Shown here piece by piece: positions 29,610 through 39,095 of a stretch of 64,000 nucleotides of DNA (position 1 is the stretch's first letter; each line of letters opens with the position of its first letter). Source of the DNA: Thalassoglobus neptunius. GTDB taxonomy: Bacteria; Planctomycetota; Planctomycetia; Planctomycetales; Planctomycetaceae. The DNA lies in contig NZ_SIHI01000001.1 of assembly GCF_007859735.1 (NCBI RefSeq), positions 280,848 through 344,847 on the forward strand. Direction: 5' to 3'. Both the position numbers and the translations under genes were made by a program. The notes below the pieces were generated by a model that was not told the DNA's origin, ran no database searches, and saw nothing but the letters and a program-made list of their open reading frames with translations.

Positions 29610-30047
29610 ATGAAGACCTCTATGAATAACCACCTGTCCCGCTACTTTCTCTTGCTTCCCTCACTTCTTGTGGCAATTGCGATTGCCGGACGAGCGGAGG
29701 CTGGACTGCCAATTCACAGTCCACAATTCCAGCCAATTCACCTGGGACGATTCCTTCTTCCAGTCGAAGAAGTCGAAATTTCCCCTCCGGATGCCTACAT
29801 GGTCAGTGTGGCGGAACGTCCGCAATCTTCGCCGGGCAAATTGAAAACTCTCGTCAACTCGATCAAATCCATGCCCTGGATTTCCATCAGCCCGAGCGAA
29901 GAAGAGACTCCACAAGTCAGAGCCATTGCCGTTGAAGCTGGCGAAAATCGCGTAACGTTGACGAAATCAACATCGCGGAATGATCAGAAGTCGTCGACAT
30001 CGAGACTCGAATCTCTGCTACGAAGAATGGGCTATCAATCGGAGTGA
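29610..30047 (+). CDS. Small exported protein of unknown function
   Basis: A 145-residue protein starting MKTSMNNHLSRYF with a hydrophobic segment (LLLPSLLVAIAIAGRAEAG) that looks like a cleavable signal peptide. A second ATG at 29622 would give the same mature protein. The mature part is Ser/Pro-rich with no recognised domain and ends in a basic helix (LESLLRRMGYQSE). It is convergent with the metal-efflux operon. Hypothetical, moderately supported by the signal peptide only. Confidence 0.5.
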   Translation: MKTSMNNHLSRYFLLLPSLLVAIAIAGRAEAGLPIHSPQFQPIHLGRFLLPVEEVEISPPDAYMVSVAERPQSSPGKLKTLVNSIKSMPWISISPSEEETPQVRAIAVEAGENRVTLTKSTSRNDQKSSTSRLESLLRRMGYQSE

Positions 30048-30125
30048 GCCCGTTAACGTCGGAACTGAAGCGGTGCGCTTGAACTGATCTCCGCAGCTTC
30101 GAACACCGACCGTCTTCGGTTTCCG

Positions 30126-33100
30126 CTATCCGGTTGATTCATCGACGCCTGCCCAATGGCGGTCGACCATCCCAAGGTTCATCTTGAATTCCTTGAACCC
30201 TGCATAGAGCACCGGCACGACGAAGAGAGTCAAGAGTTCGACTGCCATCCCACCGATCACGGGCCACGCCATTGCTTTCGCAACATCCGAACCCCGCCCG
30301 GTCGAATAGATGACAGGCGTCAAGGCAATGATCGTTGTGAATGTGGTCATCAGGCAGGGGCGGATTCGTTTCATGCCTGCTTCGACGGTCGCGTTGCGAA
30401 TGTCATCGATTGTCGCCAGTCGTTTGCGTGTGAAGACTTGATCGAGATACGTCGCCATGACCACTCCATCATCGACGGCGATACCGAACAAAGCGATGAA
30501 TCCAACCCAGACCGCCGTGTTGATTTCGATGTTGTTAATCGCCAGAAAGATCATGCCTCCCGCAAAGGCGACCGGAATTCCTGCGAACACGGTGATTGTG
30601 ATTGGCAAGTGGCGGAATTGCAGATAGATGATGAACAGATTGATAAAGATTACCAGAGGGATGACCCACATCAATCGCTGATTGGCTTCAATCTGGTTCT
30701 GGAATGATCCAACTGGCTTAAGGGCGTATCCGGTTGGCAATTCGAGAGTCCCGTTCTCTTGCGCCTCCCGAAGTGAACCCTCGACCGCTTCGACCGTCTC
30801 GAGGTCCCCAACCATTCCGGATGGCGAAAACGAGACGTGCGAGACGAGCCGGGCATCTTCACTGTTGATGACTCCCGGTCCCCATGTCGTCGTCATGTTT
30901 GCCAGAATGGAGAGAGGCACAACTTCGCCCGAGTGTGTCACGACGGGCAAGCGATCCAGTTCGTCGAGACGCTCCCGCAAGTTGCGTTCGTATCGAATTC
31001 GAATCGGGTACCGTTCCCGACCTTCGACGGTCTTGGTGACATTCGAGCCCCCCAATGCGGTTTCGATGATTTGGTTGACCATCGCTGTCGACATCCCGTA
31101 TCGCGCCGCTGTTTCCCGATTGACCTGAAACTCGACATACGGTTTCCCCAGCACGATGTCCGGATTGACGGTGCCCGAGTTGATCTGTGGCAACCCTTTG
31201 AGATGATCTGCAACATTCAGAGATGCTTCAGCCAGCCCGTCGAGGCTGTCACCGTAAATCCGTATCGCCATCGACGCTTTAATTCCGCTTTGCAGCATCA
31301 CAACTCGGCCTTCAATGGGCTGTAAAGGCGAAGCAGGTGTGACTCCCGGAAGAGTGGCGACTGCATTGATCTGATCCCAAATGTCTTTCGCGGTCACGCC
31401 TTCCCGCCACTCTTCTCGTGGTTTGAGCATGACGTAAGTTTCGACCATGGCAGCGGGGGCCGGATCGAGTGCGGACTCGACTCTTCCAATTTTCCCGAGG
31501 ACATCTTTGACTTCCGGAATCTCCTTAATGAGAGCATCCTGCGTTTGCAGCACCTCCATCGCTTGTGAAAAACTCGCGGCCGGATAGAGAGTTGGCATGT
31601 AGAACCAACTTCCTTCGTCGAGGGCAATCCAGTCGTCCGACTCCAATCCGGTCAACGTATGCTTGGCATCAACATAGCCGGGGATTTCGTTCAGATCGGC
31701 GCCGAGAGACTTCGTGACTGTTTCTGCAGGTTTAAGAACGGTCGGCAAACCAATCCATGCACCGGCGCCCAGAACAATCAGGCTGATCGGCAGGCAGAGA
31801 AACAAGCCTTTGCGAGCAAGAAAAAATCGCAGCGTCGGAGCGTACACCCACAGGATGAATCGACTCACCGGGTTCTCATCCATTGGACGAAGCCGCTCTC
31901 CAAGAATCCAGAATCCACCGAGCCCACCGATGACAACGCCCCCACCGACCAAAAGCTCGATGGGAATTTCATAAATGGACATCACTGACGCTCTTGCCAG
32001 GAATGCCAAAACTCCCCCCGCAACAGCAAAGACAATTGCCCACACACAGCGCGGGAGCAGACGCATTCGACTTGATGAGAGAAACAATCGGCTGAGAAGC
32101 GGAACGAGAGTGATGGCCACAATCAAGGCGGCGACCAGCGAGAACGTTTTCGTCCACGCGAGCGGTGCGAAGAGTTTGTAGTCTCGACCGGTCAACATGA
32201 ACACTGGGAGAAAGCTGACGACCGTTGTCAGAACCGCAGTCACGACAGCCGGTGCAACTTCGCCCGCCGCTTCGTTGATGACTTCAATCCGTCGCTGTGG
32301 ACCACCCGGTCGACCTTTTTTCTCCCACTCAGCCAAGCTGTCGTAAATCGTCTCCGAGACAATGATTCCCATATCCACCATTGTCCCAATGGCGATCGCG
32401 ATTCCCGCGAGAGACATAATATTGGCACCGATACCAAAAACGTGCATGGCGATGAATGCCATCAGCACAGCAATTGGGAGCGTGACAGCCACAACCAGAC
32501 TTGCACGCAGATGAAGCAGGAACAACAGAATCACCACTGCAGTGATGAGAACCTCCTGCGATAAGGCTTCTCTCAGCGTGCCGATGGTCTCGTTGATGAG
32601 TCCGGTTCGATCATACACCGTTCGAATCTTGACACCGTTGAGGCTTGGCTCAATCTGCCGGATTTTAGCTTTGACTCGATCAATGACTTCCCTCGGATTC
32701 TCACCGAATCGCATCACGACCACTCCACCGACAGCCTCTGCTCCGTTCAAGTCGATCGCGCCCCGTCGAAACTCCGGCCCCAGTTGGACATGTCCGATAT
32801 CCCGAATGCGAAGCGGAATGCCGTCGCGCGTTCGTACGACGGTCTGTTCGATGTCCTCGATGGCTTTGTCGATATCCTGTTCCGCACCGATGAACCCACG
32901 CCCCCGAATAATGAATTCCATTCCTCCGGACTCGACCGTCTTCGCACCGACATCAATGTTCGACTTGCGAACAGCTTCGACCAGTTGATCGAGCGGAACG
33001 TTATGAAACCGAAGTCGGTCCGGATCGATTTCGACCTGATACTGACGCACATATCCGCCGACGCTGGCGACTTCGCTGACGCCCGGAACAGCTTGTAACT

Positions 33101-33596
33101 CATATTTAACAACGAAGTCCTGCATGCTCCGCAATTCGGAGAGGTTCATCCCGTCTGGCGACTCAAGCGTGTAATACAACACCTGCCCCAAGCCTGTTGC
33201 ATCCGGCCCCAACGTGGGAATGACGCCATTGGGAAGCGTTGCTCCTGCCGTCCCCAATTGTTCTGCCACTCGTGAGCGTGCCCAATAAAAGTCGGTGCTG
33301 TCCTTGAATGTCACCTGGACGAAACTGTATCCAAACAGACTTTTGCCACGGACCGATTCCGCATTCGGGACTGCCAGCAACGCGACCGACAGTGGATAGG
33401 TAATCTGATCTTCGACATCTTTCGGAGATCGCCCTGGCCAGGCTGTGAAGACGATGACTTGGTTCTCACCGATGTTTGGAATCGCATCGATGGGAACTTT
33501 GTGAGTGGCATACCATCCGTAGCCGATGCCAACGACCGTCAGCACCGCCATGATCAACGGTTCACGGATACAGAACGAAATCATCGCACGGAGCAT
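30126..33596 (-). CDS. cusA: Heavy-metal efflux RND pump (CusA/CzcA family)
   Basis: A 1156-residue inner-membrane pump, about 100 residues longer than Escherichia coli CusA (1047). The HME-RND hallmarks are visible: PIDAIPNIGENQVIVFTAWP near 35-55, GTMVDMGIIVSETIYDSL near 400 with the proton-relay Asp, and GIAVDDGVVMATYLDQ near 1045. The extra length lies mainly around residues 500-600, where two or three additional hydrophobic segments (WAIVFAVAGGVLAFLARA, LLVGGGVVIGGLGGFWIL) interrupt the central region. It should export copper/silver or another soft metal with the adaptor and TolC-like proteins. Its ATG directly follows the adaptor stop codon (TAGATG). The CusA label is by closest class; metal specificity is not proven. 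Confidence 0.93.
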   Translation of the reverse strand: MLRAMISFCIREPLIMAVLTVVGIGYGWYATHKVPIDAIPNIGENQVIVFTAWPGRSPKDVEDQITYPLSVALLAVPNAESVRGKSLFGYSFVQVTFKDSTDFYWARSRVAEQLGTAGATLPNGVIPTLGPDATGLGQVLYYTLESPDGMNLSELRSMQDFVVKYELQAVPGVSEVASVGGYVRQYQVEIDPDRLRFHNVPLDQLVEAVRKSNIDVGAKTVESGGMEFIIRGRGFIGAEQDIDKAIEDIEQTVVRTRDGIPLRIRDIGHVQLGPEFRRGAIDLNGAEAVGGVVVMRFGENPREVIDRVKAKIRQIEPSLNGVKIRTVYDRTGLINETIGTLREALSQEVLITAVVILLFLLHLRASLVVAVTLPIAVLMAFIAMHVFGIGANIMSLAGIAIAIGTMVDMGIIVSETIYDSLAEWEKKGRPGGPQRRIEVINEAAGEVAPAVVTAVLTTVVSFLPVFMLTGRDYKLFAPLAWTKTFSLVAALIVAITLVPLLSRLFLSSSRMRLLPRCVWAIVFAVAGGVLAFLARASVMSIYEIPIELLVGGGVVIGGLGGFWILGERLRPMDENPVSRFILWVYAPTLRFFLARKGLFLCLPISLIVLGAGAWIGLPTVLKPAETVTKSLGADLNEIPGYVDAKHTLTGLESDDWIALDEGSWFYMPTLYPAASFSQAMEVLQTQDALIKEIPEVKDVLGKIGRVESALDPAPAAMVETYVMLKPREEWREGVTAKDIWDQINAVATLPGVTPASPLQPIEGRVVMLQSGIKASMAIRIYGDSLDGLAEASLNVADHLKGLPQINSGTVNPDIVLGKPYVEFQVNRETAARYGMSTAMVNQIIETALGGSNVTKTVEGRERYPIRIRYERNLRERLDELDRLPVVTHSGEVVPLSILANMTTTWGPGVINSEDARLVSHVSFSPSGMVGDLETVEAVEGSLREAQENGTLELPTGYALKPVGSFQNQIEANQRLMWVIPLVIFINLFIIYLQFRHLPITITVFAGIPVAFAGGMIFLAINNIEINTAVWVGFIALFGIAVDDGVVMATYLDQVFTRKRLATIDDIRNATVEAGMKRIRPCLMTTFTTIIALTPVIYSTGRGSDVAKAMAWPVIGGMAVELLTLFVVPVLYAGFKEFKMNLGMVDRHWAGVDESTG

Positions 33597-35690
33597 CTAC
33601 TCGACTCCTCCGTGTTGATCGACTGCGTCGTCCGTTTCCGGTGGCTTGTCGCTTTCTTGTGGCTCGTCGCTTTCATCTGAACTATCGTTATTCGCGTCAG
33701 GCGGAATCGTTCTGACCAACTCGCCGCAACTCAGCATTTCCCGGCCAAAATACGGATTGCGCAGCAACTCTTCCGCCTGCAACCAGTCGCCTTCGCCCTG
33801 TTTGACCATCGGGCAGAAGAAATGATTGAAGGGCGTTGTCGCCTCGACTCCACGGACTTCCGTCGCGAGCGTCACGATCGCATTGCTAATCAGTTTGAAA
33901 TTAATGCGAGCTTCTTCGAGCGTCAGATGATGCAGATGCGGAATATTCTGCTCGATCACTTTCAGTTGCTCACGAACTCCTTCCGGAAGTTCCCCGGCAG
34001 CCAGCAGTTTTTCGGCCAATTGTTCGACAGTCGAGACCGGTTCCTCTTCTGGCACTCTATCGGTCGAGAGGGCACGCTGGATGTCAAAGTACGCGCGATA
34101 GAGTTTTTCAATGTGTTGGCCGGTTTCCCCTTCCAATTGAGCGATCTGAATCTCATCAAAGTCGAGCGGCGTGTTGCGGAGCTCCGGTTTCGGTTTCACT
34201 TTCGTCGGATCGATGAGGCTGGGCTTACCAGCCAGTTGCATTTGCGAATCGATGAGAAAGTTTCCGGACGTCGCAACCTTTTCTCCGACCAACAGGCCAT
34301 CGAGAATCACAGCCTCGTTCATGAGAATCGGTCCGAGTGTGACGATGCGAATTTCAAAACGCCCGGGATCAGTCTCGACATACACCACGCTCCGATCACC
34401 AGCCATCAAGAGAGCCGACCGAGGCACAGTGATGGATTCCTCCCGCACAACAGGTTGATCCGTGTACCCGTAGCGTGAAGTCGGGACGAGTTTCATTCCG
34501 CAGATCGGACAGTCACCCGGTTCACTTCGGATGACCTGAGGGTGCATCGGGCTGATCCATTTGCCAGCCAGTTCCGCGTCAAAAACATCGCCCTGTGGAC
34601 CAACAGGAATTTCGATCGTCGCCTGAGCATAGTCGCCCGGACGAAGCTCACCGTCCTCATTGAGGAATTCAACTCGAACCCCGACCGTGCGATTCGACTT
34701 ATCCACCCGGGGATCAACAAAAGCAACACGCCCGGTCAACATTTTCCCCGGGAGCGAAGTCAGTTCCGCTTTGACAACTTGACCGAATCGAATGCGTGAC
34801 GCATCCTCCGGGTAAAGTTTTAACATTAGCCAGACAGTCGAGAGGTTGGCAATGCGATAGATGGGCTCCCCGGCCGAGATATATTTCCCCTCCTCAGCAA
34901 GCTTCTCGATGACCGTTCCGCCAATGGGAGCGTAAATCGTCAGGCGAGACTTGGCCTCCCCCGACGAATCGAGTTCGGTCAGCTGCTCTTCACTCATCCC
35001 GAGTTCAACGAGTCGTTGGCGTGAGTTGGCAACGAGCTTCGTTTGCGCTTCTCGGACCGATGCCAAAGTGGAATCCCGGGTCTTGGCAAGAGTCTGTTTG
35101 GCTTCGACATACTCCACTTGAGCGGAGTAAAGCTGCGGGCTGTAAACCACGGCAAGGTGGTCCCCTGATTCAACCACCACACCGGTGTAGTCGGCGAAAA
35201 GTCGCTCGACACGACCGTCGATGTACGAAGCAATCGTCGCCTGACGACTTTCATCGATTTCAATGGAACCGATGGTCCGCAATATGGTCGTGACAGGTTG
35301 CTTCGTCACTTCGGCGGTTTTGATATTGGCAAGCCGTCGCTGCGCCGGTTCAATCGTCACGGCCAGCTCATCAAGATCGGCCCCGGTGGACGTTGCGGGA
35401 ACAAGTGCCATCCCGCAAATCGGACAACGCCCCGGACCGGGTTGTCGGATTTGAGGGTGCATCGGGCAAGTGTGGACCTCCTCCGATCCTTCATCGGAAG
35501 ACGCCCCTGCCGACAGGCTCCCTTTCTGGATCCAGCCAGTTCTCTGGGCAACTACCAAGAGAACGATGAGAAGCACTCCCGTTCCGAAGAAGAGACCGAT
35601 ATTGCCAAAGCGTGAGACCCACCACCCCAACGATCGACGAATCGGTTGAGGAGTAACACTATCCTTTGTGGGCAGAGGGTTTTGATCCAT
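33597..35690 (-). CDS. cusB: Metal efflux adaptor (CusB family) with two heavy-metal-binding modules
   Basis: A 697-residue periplasmic adaptor, much longer than E. coli CusB (about 407). An N-terminal membrane anchor (IGLFFGTGVLLIVLLVVAQR) is followed by a first metal module, HTCPMHPQIRQPGPGRCPIC, at about 73-92. The adaptor barrel and hairpin region follows (IASYIDGRVERLFADYTG, GGTVIEKLAEEGKYISAGE). A second module (ISPMHPQVIRSEPGDCPICG) is inserted near 380-400 and lacks the first Cys. The C-terminal part (about 623-660) has CPMVKQGEGDWLQ and NPYFGREMLSCGE, as in DUF3347-type copper proteins. The modules probably catch metal ions and pass them to CusA. The gene directly abuts cusA. Confidence 0.93.
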   Translation of the reverse strand: MDQNPLPTKDSVTPQPIRRSLGWWVSRFGNIGLFFGTGVLLIVLLVVAQRTGWIQKGSLSAGASSDEGSEEVHTCPMHPQIRQPGPGRCPICGMALVPATSTGADLDELAVTIEPAQRRLANIKTAEVTKQPVTTILRTIGSIEIDESRQATIASYIDGRVERLFADYTGVVVESGDHLAVVYSPQLYSAQVEYVEAKQTLAKTRDSTLASVREAQTKLVANSRQRLVELGMSEEQLTELDSSGEAKSRLTIYAPIGGTVIEKLAEEGKYISAGEPIYRIANLSTVWLMLKLYPEDASRIRFGQVVKAELTSLPGKMLTGRVAFVDPRVDKSNRTVGVRVEFLNEDGELRPGDYAQATIEIPVGPQGDVFDAELAGKWISPMHPQVIRSEPGDCPICGMKLVPTSRYGYTDQPVVREESITVPRSALLMAGDRSVVYVETDPGRFEIRIVTLGPILMNEAVILDGLLVGEKVATSGNFLIDSQMQLAGKPSLIDPTKVKPKPELRNTPLDFDEIQIAQLEGETGQHIEKLYRAYFDIQRALSTDRVPEEEPVSTVEQLAEKLLAAGELPEGVREQLKVIEQNIPHLHHLTLEEARINFKLISNAIVTLATEVRGVEATTPFNHFFCPMVKQGEGDWLQAEELLRNPYFGREMLSCGELVRTIPPDANNDSSDESDEPQESDKPPETDDAVDQHGGVE

Positions 35691-35813
35691 CGAGAGTCCC
35701 TTTCAGATCGAAGAAGTCGACTGGCTGAAGCGACGAAACCAGCATTGGACCGTGCCGGAAAATGCTCCAACCAGCCGCCCAAATCATCGAACGTCAATCA
35801 AGCGATGAGTGAA

Positions 35814-36167
35814 TCACGAGTGATCGTGATCGTCGCTTTGATGACCTTCGTGGTCGGAGCCACTTTCGGAACCGGCTTCAGCGGCAGCGAGTTTCTCGGA
35901 CTTCTCTTCGTCGGAGAGGGCCATGAATTTTTCATCACAACCATCGCAGCAGAAGCCAATCGTCTTTCCGTCCCACTCGACGGTTTTAGCTTCCACGGAC
36001 ACCTTGCCACCCATGATCGGGCAATGTTCATTGGCGATCGTGACCGAAGAGGCCGCTTGTTCACCAGCGTCACCGGAATCGGTCGAGGGAGACTGATTAC
36101 AGCCCACGAAGGCGGCGGCAAGCAGAAGGGAGAGACTCAGAACAGAAAATGAGCGTACGAGTTGCAT
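35814..36167 (-). CDS. YHS-like metal-binding lipoprotein of the efflux operon
   Basis: A 117-residue lipoprotein with lipobox at Cys23 (AAAFVGCNQ). The mature domain has HCPIMGGKVSVEAKTVEWDG (Cys49) and GFCCDGCDEKF (Cys73, 74, 77), an arrangement like YHS/TRASH metal-binding domains. The tail is rich in His, Asp and Glu (SDHEGHQSDDHDHS) and should also bind metal. It lies 123 nt before cusB on the same strand. It may act as a periplasmic metal chaperone, a role played by CusF in enterobacteria (inference). Confidence 0.85.
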   Translation of the reverse strand: MQLVRSFSVLSLSLLLAAAFVGCNQSPSTDSGDAGEQAASSVTIANEHCPIMGGKVSVEAKTVEWDGKTIGFCCDGCDEKFMALSDEEKSEKLAAAEAGSESGSDHEGHQSDDHDHS

Positions 36168-36319
36168 GTCTGACCTTTCGAATGTGAAATCAACATCAGT
36201 TTCGAGATGCTGATCAAAATAGATTGCGTAAACGGAATCTCAGCCCGGGCAATCAGGCGGAGAATCAAGCTTGGAAATGAGGCGACAAGACATCGCCAAA
36301 AGAGAGACGCGATCGTCGG

Positions 36320-36799
36320 CTAGGTCAGCCAGACGCAAAGCACAACCTGCTTGTAGTTGTGCGTCAGTTCAACATGCGAAGGAACTTGCGAGTTCCCCAA
36401 AGTGGGAGCGAAAATCAACCGAGTTCTGATGCACTCATCACCACTGACAATCGCAGCCAGCAAGTGTTTGAAGACCGATTCTGAAGCATCCGGAATGCCC
36501 TGCTCTTCAGAGCTGCGAGGAGTAAACTCTCCACAGTGACAAACGGAAACACGTTGAAACCCGTCTGCGTTCCCATCTGAGCGATGCGAATCGTCGAATT
36601 CAGAGACCGGGCTGCAGTGCGAACACGTTCCCGCATCGAAAGCTTCCTCTCCCGAGCAGCAGCAATCTTCTTCCCCAGCTTTGCATGGAGAAGGCAAAGA
36701 TCCACAACCGCACCCGAAGTCCATTCCAGCGCACACCGTCTGCATGAGCAGCAATGCGAATGTCATCCAAGCGGCAATGGGTCGATACTTCGGCAACAC
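36320..36799 (-). CDS. Cys-rich exported protein in the metal-efflux operon
   Basis: A 159-residue protein with an N-terminal hydrophobic signal (IAAWMTFALLLMQTVCAG). Thirteen cysteines follow or end the signal, including CGCG, CCC, CSHC and CHC motifs, with several His residues. No known family is recognised. Its position between the TolC-like gene and the YHS lipoprotein, on the same strand, suggests a metal-binding or sensing role in the periplasm (inference). The Cys clusters are concentrated in residues 23-89; the C-terminal 70 residues are ordinary. Confidence 0.72.
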   Translation of the reverse strand: MLPKYRPIAAWMTFALLLMQTVCAGMDFGCGCGSLPSPCKAGEEDCCCSGEEAFDAGTCSHCSPVSEFDDSHRSDGNADGFQRVSVCHCGEFTPRSSEEQGIPDASESVFKHLLAAIVSGDECIRTRLIFAPTLGNSQVPSHVELTHNYKQVVLCVWLT

Positions 36800-37009
36800 G
36801 GTGAGATCGTTTTCGCGAAAAGACTGACGGACACGGTGCAGTGTATCGAGGAACGCAGAACAGGTCCAACAGTTTTTTATTACATTCCGTGCTCATTGCC
36901 GTGCATCATTGGAGCCTTCTGGCCAGTCGCATGGCTCTCCGGCTGACTTCGCAAAGACCGATCCAGGATATGCGAAGAGGACCGGCTTCGTCATCGCGAG
37001 CCAATCTTT

Positions 37010-38536
37010 TCAATCAAGTTGTTCGAGTGAGGGAAGCTTGTTAACAACGGGTGCGATCGTCAGGTCGCGGCCTGCAGCTTGTTGAAGACGGGCGTTGGCG
37101 ATGGCGAGTTCACCGACCGCCTGATGGTACCCCAGCTCCAAAGTCAGCAAGTTGCGGTAGTCTCGAATGATTCTGTCAAAGTCGACATTGCCGTTGGAGT
37201 AGGATTCCTGATCAGCAGAGAGAGTCTGTCTCGCCTGCGGCAGAATCGTATCCGCGTACAGCTCTGCAGTTTCCATGGCTCTGTGAGCTTCGGTCATCAA
37301 ATCGAGAATCAGGGCGTCGTAACGGTCCGCAAGATCAGTGACCGACGCATGTGCTGCCTGATGCTTCCATCCAGCTTCATTCTTTATGGCATCGTATTTC
37401 TCTCGCCAGATCGGAAGGCTGACCTGAACTCCAACAGCCCACGGGTCTTCTCCCACATTGACAACCGATGAATCAGGACGATTATCGTCTGTGAAGAAAT
37501 GGCTCGCCGTCAGCATTAACTCCGGACGACGACTCAGTCGTGCGACCTCAATTCCCCACCGTGTCGCCTGCGTCCGCAATCGAGCTGCCTGAATCTCGGG
37601 TTGCGTTCCCAATGCAATTTGGTGAATTGCTTTCTCATCGAGATCGATCGTCGCGAGTTGAAGTTCCCGGTCTGAACGAATCGGGAATTCAGCAGATCGC
37701 CCAACCAACCGATTGACTTCTGCTTCCACTGCCCGTCGCTGCTTGCGATAGGTCAGCAGCCGCTCTTCAAGTTTGGAAAGCTCGAGCGTGCCCAAGAGAA
37801 CATCACCCTGAGACGCCTGGCCTGTCGCGATTCGGGCATTTGCGACATCAATCAGCGATTCGAGTAACTCTTGATTCGCTTCGGTCGTCTCAATCTGTTT
37901 GTCAATAACATACAGACGATACCAGCCGACCCTCACCCCCGCGATGACTCTCAATCGTTCGGCGGCGTACTCAGCACGTACAGCGAATGCTTCAAAACAT
38001 GCCTGCTGTTGTTGTGCATTCAGTTTCCCCAACCATGGAATCGTCTGACTCAAACTCATCGTGGCCCTCTGAGAGCCCGCCGCAGTCTCAATGGGATCAC
38101 CGAAAATGTTGGCTCCCAACTTCGGATCGGGGAGCTTATCAATATACTGCGATCTCGCCGCCGCAACCTGATACTCATGAAACAAACGAATCAGACGCGG
38201 ATTCTGATCGACCGCCGTGCTGACGAGAAAACCGAGTTCTGATTCCTCAGGCGATGGCAACGGAGAGATTGTGTCGACCGCAGGTAGCTGTTCACCGCCA
38301 GCTTCCATCAAATGCGGAGCCTCTTCGACAACTTCGTCATCGTCCTCGTGCGCAACTTGCTGTACCGCAGGACTGGCTTCTACGGAGGGTGAACCGGCTT
38401 GCGCTTCCTCGACTCCGTTGGAGTGGGAGACGAACAACGGAGTTCTCTGAGATTGACTCCGAGTCGTTGCGCATCCGCCAATTAAGCTGACGACGACCAA
38501 TAGCATGAGAGAATAAGTCGGGAAATGTGCCCGCAT
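37010..38536 (-). CDS. TolC-family outer-membrane factor (CusC-like lipoprotein)
   Basis: A 508-residue outer-membrane efflux protein. The N-terminus MRAHFPTYSLMLLVVVSLIG ends in lipobox GGC. After a low-complexity acidic region (VAHEDDDEVVEEAPH) the OEP repeats begin near 110. AARSQYIDKLPDPKLGANIF and the second-half counterparts are typical of the alpha-barrel protein. It would form the exit channel for the CusB/CusA pair encoded downstream on the same strand. It is the first gene of the operon. Confidence 0.9.
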   Translation of the reverse strand: MRAHFPTYSLMLLVVVSLIGGCATTRSQSQRTPLFVSHSNGVEEAQAGSPSVEASPAVQQVAHEDDDEVVEEAPHLMEAGGEQLPAVDTISPLPSPEESELGFLVSTAVDQNPRLIRLFHEYQVAAARSQYIDKLPDPKLGANIFGDPIETAAGSQRATMSLSQTIPWLGKLNAQQQQACFEAFAVRAEYAAERLRVIAGVRVGWYRLYVIDKQIETTEANQELLESLIDVANARIATGQASQGDVLLGTLELSKLEERLLTYRKQRRAVEAEVNRLVGRSAEFPIRSDRELQLATIDLDEKAIHQIALGTQPEIQAARLRTQATRWGIEVARLSRRPELMLTASHFFTDDNRPDSSVVNVGEDPWAVGVQVSLPIWREKYDAIKNEAGWKHQAAHASVTDLADRYDALILDLMTEAHRAMETAELYADTILPQARQTLSADQESYSNGNVDFDRIIRDYRNLLTLELGYHQAVGELAIANARLQQAAGRDLTIAPVVNKLPSLEQLD

Positions 38537-38914
38537 CGTTCAACCTCGCAGACGCAAACAGACGGACCTTCCAAACAGGCGGAGTCTGGCTACGCAGGGA
38601 TATCAACAGGCGGCACGGTCCTCTGCTTTCTTCGGTGAATCGGTCGTCCGAGATCGTCCGAAAGTGCGAAATCTACCGATTGTCGGCATACCCCGAGTGG
38701 AGTTGTACCGGTTCTAACGGTTCATCCGCCCTCGCCCCCAAGCCCACGTTCCTCCCCCATGCAGTACGACCCAAACGACAACCAAGTGCTCGTCCTCCAA
38801 CAAACCACTCACGAACAAACACGTCGCCCAACTCAATACATCACCCAACTCCCCATATTGCCGAACAGGCTTCGATACGGGCAGCTTTTCCCCTAGCTTT
38901 CGAAAGGAGTCGCG
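38537..38914. other. Region upstream of the efflux operon
   Basis: This stretch should contain the efflux-operon promoter (minus strand). From about 38700 to 38880 the plus strand is unusually C-rich and G-poor. A 246-residue plus-strand open frame runs through it but its composition is not protein-like. Confidence 0.3.
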
Positions 38915-39095
38915 ATGCCCCCAGCACAACAACTCGAAAACAAATTCAGATCCAATTGAGTTTTTTCAACTTTGGCTTTTCGAACCGATCGAACTGCTCT
39001 TCACTTCTTGGCAGTTTCACTACTGTCGAAACGAAGAATTCCTCAACGCGGAATCATGGTACCAGTCACACGAACCACGCGAAGACGTTGACGAC
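38915..39095 (+). other. Out-of-frame start and 5' coding part of the membrane protein gene at 39096
   Basis: A strong start signal (AAAGGAG, 5 nt, ATG at 38915) opens a frame of only 14 codons (MPPAQQLENKFRSN) ending at TGA 38957-38959. From 38958 the +1 frame is open and protein-like (EFFQLWLFEPIELLF, then TSWQFHYCRNEEFL, NAESWYQSHEPREDVDD) and runs without a stop into the ATG at 39096. It contains no ATG, GTG or TTG. One skipped base at AAT-T-GAG would join both parts. This suggests either a frameshift mutation, a sequencing indel or programmed +1 recoding. Confidence 0.6.

Noticed and set aside
29364-29633. 89-codon minus-strand frame
   Set aside because: It overlaps the start of the exported protein at 29610 and shows no signal or domain; only mentioned as a weak candidate.
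30105-30120. ACCGA-CCGTCT-TCGGT hairpin between convergent genes
   Set aside because: The 5-bp stem and only two following T residues are too weak to call a terminator.
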